Positions 23,336-31,562 of a stretch of DNA of 64,000 bases are shown in pieces. The notes beneath the pieces were generated by a model. The model saw only the letters and a program-made list of their open reading frames with translations. It ran no database searches and had not been told where the DNA came from. Position numbers and translations under genes: made by a program. The stretch spans positions 43,807 to 107,806 of the forward strand of contig NZ_FNOK01000031.1 in assembly GCF_900106995.1 (NCBI RefSeq). The letters run 5' to 3'. Source of the DNA: Saccharopolyspora shandongensis. GTDB taxonomy: Bacteria; Actinomycetota; Actinomycetes; Mycobacteriales; Pseudonocardiaceae. The first letter of the stretch is position 1. Every line of letters begins with the position of its first letter.

Positions 23336-24121
23336 TCACTGACCCATCTCGCCGGTGGCGGCGCTGGCGCCGCGGCCGTCCATCGGGATCGCGTCCGGGC
23401 CGGGCGGGGTCGGGTCGAACTTCGGCGGGTTGTTCGTGTCGAACGCCCCCGGGTAGGCCTGGCAGGAGCCGCCGATCTCCGGGTAGACGCCGTTGTTGTT
23501 CAGCCGCAGCGCGGTGATGAACTGGTCGATGCGCTGGTCGTCGGCCTTGTCGACCTTGAGCTGGTGGCCCCAGGACTGCAGCGAGATCGCGCTGTCCAGG
23601 CCCGGGAACGGCGACATCATCGAGTAGGGCTTGCCGTCGACGCGGGCCTTGAGTCGCTCCAGGCCGGGCTCGTCGACCCGATCCGGGTTGTAGGCGATCC
23701 ACACCGCGCCGTGCTCCAGCGAGTGCACCATGTTCTCGGTGCGCACCGCCTCCGGGTAGACCACGCCGGTGCAGTCGGCCCAGATGCCGTCGTGCGGGCC
23801 GCCGAACGACGGCGCGTGGTCGTAGGCCACCCGCTGGTCCGGGCGGACGTGGATCTGGCCCGGGTAGTCGACGACGGTGACGCCGGGGATGGTCTTGGAC
23901 GGGTCCGGGTTCTGCGGCGACGGCTTGAACGCCTCGGTGGCCTTCTCAGCCTCGGCCTGGGCTTGCCGGATCGTCTCCTGCCCCGACCACCGGCTGTACG
24001 CGTACCCGAAGATCACGGCCGCGAAAACCACCACGACGGTGACGCCGGAGATCAGCATCCAGGGGATCGACCGCTGGTGCACCACGGCGCCGCGCACCGC
24101 TTTGCTCTTCCTGTTCGCCAT
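23336..24121 (-). CDS. DUF3105 family membrane-anchored protein
   Basis: 261 aa from ATG 24121. Short basic N-terminus, one membrane helix (WMLISGVTVVVVFAAVIFGYAY), then an extracytoplasmic DUF3105 domain with the characteristic HVRPDQRVAYDHAPSFGGPH and MVHSLEHGAVWIAYNPD motifs, where His and Asp could bind metal. Pro-rich tail. First gene of the leftward pair with DUF305. A longer frame upstream to 24448 is not supported. Function uncharacterised. Confidence 0.82.
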   Translation of the reverse strand: MANRKSKAVRGAVVHQRSIPWMLISGVTVVVVFAAVIFGYAYSRWSGQETIRQAQAEAEKATEAFKPSPQNPDPSKTIPGVTVVDYPGQIHVRPDQRVAYDHAPSFGGPHDGIWADCTGVVYPEAVRTENMVHSLEHGAVWIAYNPDRVDEPGLERLKARVDGKPYSMMSPFPGLDSAISLQSWGHQLKVDKADDQRIDQFITALRLNNNGVYPEIGGSCQAYPGAFDTNNPPKFDPTPPGPDAIPMDGRGASAATGEMGQ

Positions 24122-24332
24122 GCTCTTCGCAAACCTCGTCTCGCCGAGAACCACCGGGGGATCCGGCCCGCCAGTGTAGAGATTGCGGGCGCCGCGGGTG
24201 GCCGTGCGTCCAATGCTCGCCACCACGTTCTCACACCAGAGTGACGAGTCGATCACGCGGCGTGTTATCGCCTGTTCGCTCGTCTCCAACCCGTTGGCTG
24301 AGCAGCGCGGACGCTTCCTTAGACTGCATAAG

Positions 24333-25994
24333 GTGACTCCCGCCGCGCTCGCAGAACTGGTACGCAACACCGCCGTCGAGGTCCTCTCCGCAAGGGACCT
24401 GGACACTTCAGTGCTGCCCGAGGCGGTGACGGTCGAGCGACCCCGCAACCCCGAGCACGGTGACTACGCCACGAACGTGGCCATGCAGGTCGCCAAGAAG
24501 GTCGGCGTGTCGCCGCGGGATCTCGCGGGCTGGCTCGCCGAGGCGCTGACCGGGCAGGACGCCATCGAATCGGTCGACGTCGCCGGGCCCGGCTTCCTGA
24601 ACCTCCGGCTCGCCGCCGACGCGCAGGGCCAGATCGTGCGCGAGGCGCTCACCAAGTCCGCCGGCTACGGCCGCGGCGAGCTGTACTCGGCGCTGAAGGT
24701 CAACCTCGAGTTCGTCTCCGCCAACCCGACCGGCCCGATCCACCTGGGCGGCACCCGGTGGGCCGCGGTCGGCGACGCGCTCGGCCGGGTGCTGGCCGCG
24801 CAGGGCGCCGAGGTGACCCGCGAGTACTACTTCAACGACGCGGGCGCGCAGATCGACCGGTTCGTGCGGTCGCTGGTCGCCGCCGCCACGGGCGAGCCCG
24901 CGCCGGAGGACGGCTACGGCGGCGACTACATCGCCGACATCGCCGCGGCCGTGCTCAAGGCCGAGCCGAACGCCCTGGAACTGCCCGAGGCGGAGCGGAA
25001 CGAGGCGTTCCGCCGCATCGGCGTCGGGCTGATGTTCGACGAGATCAAGCAGAGCCTGCACGAGTTCGGCACCGACTTCGACGTGTTCTTCCACGAGGAC
25101 TCGCTGCACACCTCTGGCGCGGTCGCCGCGTGCGTCGAGGAGATGAAGCAGTCCGGCCACGTGTACTTCGCCGACGGCGCCTGGTGGCTGCGCTCCACCG
25201 AGTACGGCGACGACAAGGACCGGGTGCTGATCAAGAGCGACGGCGCGCCCGCCTACATCGCCGGCGACGTCGCCTACCTGCGGGACAAGCGCGGCCGCGG
25301 CTTCGACCTGTGCATCTACATGCTGGGCGCCGACCACCACGGCTACATCGCCCGGCTGAAGGCCGCCGCCGCGGCGCTGGGCGACGACCCGGCCGTCGTC
25401 GAGGTGCTCATCGGGCAGATGGTGAACCTGGTGCGCGACGGCAAGCCGGTGCGGATGAGCAAGCGCGCGGGCACCGTCGTGAGAATGGAGGACCTCGTCG
25501 ACGCCGTGGGCGTGGACGCGGCCCGCTACTCGCTGATCCGGTCCTCCGCGGACTCCGCGGTGGACATCGACCTGGACCTGATCAGCAAGCGCACCAACGA
25601 GAACCCGGTCTTCTACGTGCAGTACGCGCACGCCCGGCTGGCCTCGTTGCAGCGCAACGCCGCCTCGCTCGGCATCGAGCGCGGGCCGGTGGACGAAGCC
25701 GACCTGTCGCTGCTCACCCACGAACGTGAGGGCGACCTGATCCGCACCCTGGGCGAGTTCCCGCGCGTGGTGCTGTCGGCCGCCCAGCTGCGTGAACCGC
25801 ACCGGGTGGCCCGCTACCTGGAGGACGTGGCCGCCGCGTACCACAAGTTCTACGACGCGTGCCGCGTGCTGCAGCCCGGTGACGACCAGGCGAGCCCGTT
25901 GACCATCGCCCGGCTGCAGCTGTGCGAGGCGACCCGCCAGGTCCTCGCCAACGGCCTCGGCCTGCTCGGGGTCAGCGCCCCGGACAAGATGTAG
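24333..25994 (+). CDS. argS: Arginyl-tRNA synthetase
   Basis: 553 aa, class I synthetase charging tRNA-Arg. HIGH-type motif appears as PIHLGG after NLEFVSANPTG, and the KMSKS loop as RMSKRAGT. N-terminal additional domain with NPEHGDYATNVAMQVAKK and C-terminal DALR anticodon-binding domain (YAHARLASL) are in place. Start GTG 24333 has no RBS, but TAGACT lies 7 nt upstream, suggesting a leaderless message. It opens the conserved argS-lysA-hom-thrC-thrB block. Confidence 0.96.
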   Translation: MTPAALAELVRNTAVEVLSARDLDTSVLPEAVTVERPRNPEHGDYATNVAMQVAKKVGVSPRDLAGWLAEALTGQDAIESVDVAGPGFLNLRLAADAQGQIVREALTKSAGYGRGELYSALKVNLEFVSANPTGPIHLGGTRWAAVGDALGRVLAAQGAEVTREYYFNDAGAQIDRFVRSLVAAATGEPAPEDGYGGDYIADIAAAVLKAEPNALELPEAERNEAFRRIGVGLMFDEIKQSLHEFGTDFDVFFHEDSLHTSGAVAACVEEMKQSGHVYFADGAWWLRSTEYGDDKDRVLIKSDGAPAYIAGDVAYLRDKRGRGFDLCIYMLGADHHGYIARLKAAAAALGDDPAVVEVLIGQMVNLVRDGKPVRMSKRAGTVVRMEDLVDAVGVDAARYSLIRSSADSAVDIDLDLISKRTNENPVFYVQYAHARLASLQRNAASLGIERGPVDEADLSLLTHEREGDLIRTLGEFPRVVLSAAQLREPHRVARYLEDVAAAYHKFYDACRVLQPGDDQASPLTIARLQLCEATRQVLANGLGLLGVSAPDKM

Positions 25995-26023
25995 GGCGCA
26001 CGCGGGGCAGATGAATGCAACAA

Positions 26024-26045
26024 CGGCCTGCCCATCGGCAGGCCG
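26024..26045 (+). terminator. Short hairpin between argS and lysA
   Basis: CGGCCTGCC at 26024-26032 pairs exactly with 26037-26045, 4-nt loop. It lies just before the lysA RBS (AAGGAG), so it may attenuate or simply separate the two genes. Confidence 0.5.
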
Positions 26046-26061
26046 CGCGAAGGAGCTGTAA

Positions 26062-27480
26062 ATGCGCGCCCATCCCGCCGGGCCGCGGCACGCCGATGTC
26101 GTGCTGCCCGGCAACACCGCGGGACCCCTCCCGGCGACCGCGGACGAAGTCGACCTGCTGCACCCGAACGTCTGGCCGCGCAACTGCGAGCGCGGCGTCG
26201 ACGGAGTCGTCCGGCTCGCCGGCATTGACGTCCGAGAGCTCGTCGAACGCTTCGGCACACCGCTGTTCGTGCTCGACGAGGACGACTTCCGGTCGCGTTG
26301 CCGCGACTACGCCGAGGCGTTCGGAGACCCGGCCACCGTGCACTACGCGTCGAAGGCGTTCCTGTGCACCGAGGTCGCCAAGTGGGTCGCCGAAGAGGGC
26401 TTGAGCCTGGACGTGTGCAGCGGCGGCGAGCTGGCCGTGGCGCTGCGCGCCGGGTTCCCCGCCGAGCGGATCACCTTCCACGGCAACAACAAGTCCGTCG
26501 CCGAGCTGACCGCCGCCGTCGAGGCCGGGGTCGGCTCCGTAGTGCTGGACTCGTTCCACGAGATCGCCCGGCTGGACCACATCGCCACCGAGCGCGGCGT
26601 CCGCCAGCACGTGCTGGTGCGCGTCACCGTCGGCGTCGAGGCGCACACCCACGAGTTCATCGCGACCGCTCACGAGGATCAGAAGTTCGGCTTCTCGCTG
26701 GCCAACGGGCAGGCCGCCGAGGCGGTGCACCGGGTGCTCAAGGCCGATTCGCTGGTGCTGGCCGGCCTGCACAGCCACATCGGCTCGCAGATCTTCGACG
26801 TGGACGGCTTCGAGCTGGCCGCGCACCGGGTGGTCCGGCTGCTCGCCGAGCTGCGCGAGGAGCACGGCGCCGAGGCGCTGGCCAGCGCCTCCACCGTGGA
26901 TCTCGGCGGCGGGCTGGGCATCGCCTACACCTCCGACGACGATCCGCTGCCGCCCGAGCAGCTGGCGATCCGGCTGCACGAGATCGTCGGCAAGGAAGCC
27001 GACAACGCGGGCATCCCCGTGCCCAAGATCGCCGTCGAGCCCGGCCGCGCGATCGTCGGCCCCGGCATGGTGACCGTCTACGAGGTCGGCACCATCAAGG
27101 ACGTGGCGCTCGGCGGTGACGCGCACCGCAAGTACGTCAGCGTGGACGGCGGCATGAGCGACAACATCCGCACCTCGCTCTACGACGCCGTCTACGACTG
27201 CCGGCTGGTGTCCCGCACCGCCGAGGCGCCCGCCGTGCTGTCCCGCATCGTGGGCAAGCACTGTGAGTCCGGTGACGTAGTGGTGCGCGACTGCTGGTTG
27301 CCGGAGGACATTGCTCCAGGAGACCTGCTGGCAGTCGCCGCCACCGGCGCCTACTGCTACGTGATGGCCAGCAACTACAACCGCCTGCCCAAGCCGCCCG
27401 TCGTTGCGGTTCGCGATGGTCAGGCGCGGTTGCTGCTGCGCAGGGAGACCGAGGACGACCTGCTCCGGCTGGAGGTGTGA
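26062..27480 (+). CDS. lysA: Diaminopimelate decarboxylase
   Basis: 472 aa, PLP enzyme of fold type III making lysine from meso-diaminopimelate. The PLP lysine lies in VHYASKAFLC; the HIGSQIFD, VDLGGGLGIAY, EPGRAIVGP and VDGGMSDNIR motifs and CESGDVV active-site Cys follow in order. The N-terminal about 50-residue extension is typical of actinobacteria. ATG with AAGGAG. Its stop is directly followed by the GTG of hom, so the two are coupled. Confidence 0.96.
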   Translation: MRAHPAGPRHADVVLPGNTAGPLPATADEVDLLHPNVWPRNCERGVDGVVRLAGIDVRELVERFGTPLFVLDEDDFRSRCRDYAEAFGDPATVHYASKAFLCTEVAKWVAEEGLSLDVCSGGELAVALRAGFPAERITFHGNNKSVAELTAAVEAGVGSVVLDSFHEIARLDHIATERGVRQHVLVRVTVGVEAHTHEFIATAHEDQKFGFSLANGQAAEAVHRVLKADSLVLAGLHSHIGSQIFDVDGFELAAHRVVRLLAELREEHGAEALASASTVDLGGGLGIAYTSDDDPLPPEQLAIRLHEIVGKEADNAGIPVPKIAVEPGRAIVGPGMVTVYEVGTIKDVALGGDAHRKYVSVDGGMSDNIRTSLYDAVYDCRLVSRTAEAPAVLSRIVGKHCESGDVVVRDCWLPEDIAPGDLLAVAATGAYCYVMASNYNRLPKPPVVAVRDGQARLLLRRETEDDLLRLEV

Positions 27481-28785
27481 GTGAGCCAGGACCGTGAACC
27501 GATCAGGGTCGCACTCTTGGGGTGCGGGACCGTCGGAACCGAGGTGCTGCGCCTGTTGCAGGACCAACCGGATGAATTCGCCGCGCGCACCGGCGCGCCG
27601 ATGCTGGTCACCGGGGTGGCGGTGCGCCGCCCGCACAAGCACCCTGACGTGCCCCAGCACCTGCTGACCACCGACGCGCACGCGCTGGTGGAGGGCGATG
27701 TCGACGTCATCGTGGAGCTCATCGGCGGCATCGAGCCGGCGCGCTCGCTGCTGCTGACCGCGCTGAAGTCCGGCAAGTCGGTGGTGACCGCGAACAAGGC
27801 GCTGCTCGCCGAGCACGGCTCCGAGCTGTACGCGGCGGCGGACGCCTCGGGCGCCGACATCTACTTCGAGGCGGCCGTGGCGGGCGCGATCCCGCTGCTG
27901 CGCCCGCTGCGCGAGTCGCTGGCCGGGGACCGGATCAACCGGGTCATGGGCATCGTCAACGGCACCACGAACTACATCCTGTCCGCGATGGACTCCACCG
28001 GCGCCGGTTACTCCGAGACGCTGGACGAGGCCGGGCGGCTGGGCTACGCGGAGGCGGATCCGACCGCGGACGTGGACGGCTTCGACGCGGCGGCGAAGGC
28101 CGCGATCCTGGCGTCGCTGGCGTTCCACACCCGGGTGACCGCCAGCGACGTCCACCGGGAGGGCATCTCGGCGGTGACGCCCGGCGACATCGCCGCCGCC
28201 CGCACCCTGGACCGCACGGTGAAGCTGCTGGCGATCTGCGAGCGGGTGGTCGACGAGAACGGCGCCGAATCGGTGTCCGCCCGCGTGCACCCGGCGATGA
28301 TTCCGCGCAGCCACCCGCTTGCCGGTGTCGGCGACGCCTTCAACGCGGTGTTCGTCGAGGCGGAGGCCGCAGGGCAGTTGATGTTCTACGGTCAGGGCGC
28401 CGGTGGCGCGCCGACCGCCAGCGCGGTGCTCGGCGACCTCGTCGCGGTCGCGCGCAACCTGGTCGTGGCGGGCCGGGGGCCCCGGGAGTCGGCGCACGCG
28501 CAGCTGCCGATGCGCCCGATGGGCAAGACCCCCACCCGCTACCACATCAGCCTCGACGTGGCCGACAAACCTGGCGTGCTCTCGCAGGTCGCGGCCATGT
28601 TCAACGAGCACGATGTGAGCATTTCGGTGGTGCGTCAGCAGGGCCGGGGCGCGGAGGCCAGCCTCGTGGTGGTCACCCACACGGCCCCCGACGCGGCACT
28701 AAGGTCCACAGTGGACAAGATCGCGCAGCTACCGGTGGTGCGCGAGGTGGTCAGCGTGATGCGCGTGGAAGGTGAATCGTCGTGA
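27481..28785 (+). CDS. hom: Homoserine dehydrogenase
   Basis: 434 aa, GTG start immediately after lysA. NAD(P) binding VALLGCGTVGTEVL at the N-terminus, catalytic region GIVNGTTNYIL and EADPTADVDGFDAAAK with the conserved Asp/Lys, and a C-terminal ACT domain (DVADKPGVLSQVAAMFNEHD) for feedback control by threonine. It reduces aspartate semialdehyde to homoserine, the branch point to threonine and methionine. Overlaps thrC by GTGA. Confidence 0.96.
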   Translation: MSQDREPIRVALLGCGTVGTEVLRLLQDQPDEFAARTGAPMLVTGVAVRRPHKHPDVPQHLLTTDAHALVEGDVDVIVELIGGIEPARSLLLTALKSGKSVVTANKALLAEHGSELYAAADASGADIYFEAAVAGAIPLLRPLRESLAGDRINRVMGIVNGTTNYILSAMDSTGAGYSETLDEAGRLGYAEADPTADVDGFDAAAKAAILASLAFHTRVTASDVHREGISAVTPGDIAAARTLDRTVKLLAICERVVDENGAESVSARVHPAMIPRSHPLAGVGDAFNAVFVEAEAAGQLMFYGQGAGGAPTASAVLGDLVAVARNLVVAGRGPRESAHAQLPMRPMGKTPTRYHISLDVADKPGVLSQVAAMFNEHDVSISVVRQQGRGAEASLVVVTHTAPDAALRSTVDKIAQLPVVREVVSVMRVEGESS

Positions 28786-29870
28786 CGAACATCCAGGGTG
28801 CGCCGGTGCGGTCCGGCGCCGGATGGCCCGGCCTGATCGAGGCGTACCGGGACCGGGTTCCGGTCCCGGACGGGGCGCGCATCGTGACGCTCCAGGAGGG
28901 CAACACCCCGCTGGTGCCCGCCCACCACCTCTCCGAGCTCACCGGCTGCACCGTCTACCTGAAGGTCGAGGGCGCCAACCCCACCGGGTCGTTCAAGGAC
29001 CGCGGCATGACCATGGCCATCACGCACGCCCTGGCCGAGGGCAGCAAGGCCGTCATCTGCGCCTCCACCGGCAACACCTCGGCCTCGGCCGCGGCCTACG
29101 CCGCCCGCGCCGGGCTGACCTCGGCGGTGCTCGTGCCGCAGGGCAAGATCGCGCTGGGCAAGCTCGCCCAGGCGGTGGTGCACGGCGCGAAGATCCTGCA
29201 GGTCCAGGGCAACTTCGACGACTGCCTGGAGCTGGCCCGCAAGACCTCCGCCGAGCACCCGGTGACCCTGGTCAACTCGGTGAACCCGGTCCGGCTGGAG
29301 GGCCAGAAGACCGCGTCGTTCGAGATCTGCGACGTGCTCGGCCGGGCGCCCGACGTGCACTGCCTGCCGGTCGGCAACGCCGGCAACATTACCGCCTACT
29401 GGAAGGGCTACACCGAGTACGCCGGTGACGGCGTCATCGAGCGGACGCCCCGCATGTTCGGCTTCCAGGCCGCCGGTGCCGCGCCGCTGGTGCACGGCCA
29501 GCCGATCGCGCAGCCGGAGACCATCGCGACCGCCATCCGGGTCGGCAGCCCGGCGTCGTGGGCGGGCGCGGTGCGCGCGAAGGACGAGTCCGGTGGGCTG
29601 TTCGAAGCGGTGACCGACGAGCAGATCCTCGCCGCCTACCGGACGCTGGCCTCCAGGGAAGGCGTTTTCGTCGAGCCCGCCTCGGCGTCGAGCGTCGCCG
29701 GGCTGCTGGCCACCGCCGCCGACGGCCGCCTCCCGGCGGGCTCGGTCGTGGTGTGCACGGTCACCGGCCACGGCCTGAAGGACCCGGACACCGCGCTGTC
29801 CGGCATGGTCGAGGTGGAGCCGCTGCCGGTGGACCCGGGCGCGGTCGCCACCGCGCTGGAACTGGCATGA
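28782..29870 (+). CDS. thrC: Threonine synthase
   Basis: 362 aa, class of short threonine synthases. PLP lysine in PTGSFKDRGMT, glycine-rich phosphate loop in PVGNAGNITAYWKGY, and the substrate site CASTGNTSASAAAYAA. Converts O-phosphohomoserine to threonine. GTG start overlaps the hom stop; its own stop overlaps the thrB start (ATGA). Membership in one coupled operon with hom and thrB is clear. Confidence 0.96.
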   Translation: MTNIQGAPVRSGAGWPGLIEAYRDRVPVPDGARIVTLQEGNTPLVPAHHLSELTGCTVYLKVEGANPTGSFKDRGMTMAITHALAEGSKAVICASTGNTSASAAAYAARAGLTSAVLVPQGKIALGKLAQAVVHGAKILQVQGNFDDCLELARKTSAEHPVTLVNSVNPVRLEGQKTASFEICDVLGRAPDVHCLPVGNAGNITAYWKGYTEYAGDGVIERTPRMFGFQAAGAAPLVHGQPIAQPETIATAIRVGSPASWAGAVRAKDESGGLFEAVTDEQILAAYRTLASREGVFVEPASASSVAGLLATAADGRLPAGSVVVCTVTGHGLKDPDTALSGMVEVEPLPVDPGAVATALELA

Positions 29871-30781
29871 CCGCACTGCCGGTATCGGCCGTCCGGGTGA
29901 CGGTGCCCGCCTCGACCGCGAACCTCGGCTCCGGGTTCGACGCCCTGGGCATGGCCTTGTCGTTGTACGACAAGGTTTCCGTTCAGGTCGTAGACGGCGC
30001 CGCGGGCACGGCCGAGGTGGCGGTGGAGGGGCAGGGCGCCGCCGCCCTGCCCGCCGACGAGCGTCACCTGGTGGTGCGGGTCATCCACAAGGCGTTGGCC
30101 GAACTGGGTTTCCCGGCGCCCGCGCTGCGGTTGCACTGCCAGAACGCGATTCCGCACTCCCGCGGGCTGGGCTCCTCGGCGGCGGCCATCGTCGCCGGGG
30201 TCGCCGCCGCCTTCGGGCTCGCCGGATTCGACTTGCGGGACAAGGAAAACGCCGACCGCGTGCTGCAGATGGCCGCGGTCCGCGAGGGGCACGCGGACAA
30301 CGCCGCAGCGAGCCTGCTCGGCGGTTTCGTCGTCGCCTGGCAGGATTCCGGGCGCTTCCAAGCGGTCCGGATGGATCCGCACCCGGACGTGTCACCGATC
30401 GTCCTTGTCCCCCAAGAGGAGTCGTCGACGCACACCACCCGCGGCCTGCTGCCGGAACGGGTTCCGCACGCCGACGCGGCGTTCGCGGCCGGGCGTGCGG
30501 CGCTGGCGGTGCACGCCGTCACCAGCGATCCTGCGTTGCTGCTGGCCGCCACCGACGACCGGCTGCACCAGGACTACCGCGAGTCGGCGTGGCCGGAGAC
30601 CATCGCGCTGGTCCGCCGGTTGCGCTCGGCCGGCGTCGCCGCCGCCGTGTCCGGTGCGGGACCGACCGTACTGGCGTTTCCGCCGGGCGGCGAGCTCCCC
30701 GCCGACATTGCGCCGAACGGCTTCGACGAGCTGCGCCTTCCGGTCGATCGAGCCGGCGTGCGGGTCGAGCCGCAGGCATGA
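29867..30781 (+). CDS. thrB: Homoserine kinase
   Basis: 304 aa, GHMP kinase. Signature VPASTANLGSGFDALGMAL at the N-terminus and the ATP loop HSRGLGSSAAAIVAG; C-terminal AAVSGAGPTVLAF motif 3. It makes O-phosphohomoserine for ThrC. Start ATG 29867 overlaps the thrC stop. It is the last gene of the amino-acid operon, with a terminator hairpin right behind. Confidence 0.96.
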   Translation: MTALPVSAVRVTVPASTANLGSGFDALGMALSLYDKVSVQVVDGAAGTAEVAVEGQGAAALPADERHLVVRVIHKALAELGFPAPALRLHCQNAIPHSRGLGSSAAAIVAGVAAAFGLAGFDLRDKENADRVLQMAAVREGHADNAAASLLGGFVVAWQDSGRFQAVRMDPHPDVSPIVLVPQEESSTHTTRGLLPERVPHADAAFAAGRAALAVHAVTSDPALLLAATDDRLHQDYRESAWPETIALVRRLRSAGVAAAVSGAGPTVLAFPPGGELPADIAPNGFDELRLPVDRAGVRVEPQA

Positions 30782-30786
30782 CCCGA

Positions 30787-30823
30787 GGCCGTGAACGGGG
30801 CCGGAAAAACCCTGTTCACGGCC
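30787..30823 (+). terminator. Terminator after thrB, 14-bp stem
   Basis: 30787-30800 pairs with 30810-30823 (one G-T pair), 9-nt loop containing AAAAA. It ends the argS/lysA-thrB transcription unit. Confidence 0.75.
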
Positions 30824-31562
30824 CCGGAGCAAGCGCATTCGCGCAGAGTGGTACAAAGGAAGTGTCACCGGTCGCCAACAGCGACAGCAGCTGGCCGGCT
30901 ACCGAGGACGTGATCGGAGCGGGCGTGCCACACGCCCAGGGGGGTTGTTGCACCCGAACTACGGGGCGTCTACCCTCAAGGTCAATCAGTCACCGCGCTC
31001 AGAGCGCCGGTGCCGTGCCCGGAACATCGTTTTCCGGGACGCATCTCCCGCTGTGAATTGAACTCCACCCGCCACGGGTGAAGATCAACTTAGCGGGTCG
31101 GCGAACGCGGTGACCGAGGCAGGAGTTCTCAACTCAATCGAGTTCGCTTCGGGACGATCGGCGGTGCGCATCCGTTGCCGATGTCGGGGTGGGGGCTTTA
31201 AGTTCCACGGTGTGGCCCCCAAGGTGACCATGACGCCGACTCGATGTCCCGTAGCTTCCCGGTTCACCACCGGGGCACGAAGTTGAGCCGGGGGGCTCCT
31301 GGAATGAGGCGGCAGCAGGGCGTGCATCGGCACGTGTGGATCGGAGTGGATGCGTCACACATGGACCACGCGCGCCGGGTACCTCCCACCGCCCGGTGCT
31401 GCTGGGTCCCCGAGCCATCGCCGAAATCGGTCGCGCCGCGTGCGCGGAGCTGACCACACCGGCACAGAGGGCTGGTAGCACACACCGGCCGCCCGCACTC
31501 CAGAGCGGGCGGGCAATCCGCTGGGTCGCGTAGGAGGCGCGGTCCGGTCAGGAAGGACATTC
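30824..31562 (+). promoter_or_regulatory. Long leader region of rho with candidate promoter
   Basis: About 740 bp without a credible gene. TTGCAC (30948-30953) and TACCCT (30971-30976) are spaced 17 bp and are the best promoter seen, giving a leader of roughly 580 nt. A small hairpin (GGGCGTG-CCA-CACGCCC, 30921-30937) lies just upstream. No known riboswitch pattern was recognised. Long rho leaders permit autogenous Rho-dependent attenuation, a known theme in bacteria; here it is inference. Confidence 0.45.

Noticed and set aside
25972..28680. 902-aa open frame on the minus strand opposite lysA and hom
   Set aside because: Shadow frame of high-GC coding sequence; translation is His/Arg/Gly/Val low-complexity with no family, and the opposite strand holds clear lysA and hom.
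30589..31056. 155-aa plus-strand frame across the thrB end and rho leader
   Set aside because: Begins out of frame within thrB, crosses the terminator hairpin, no family.
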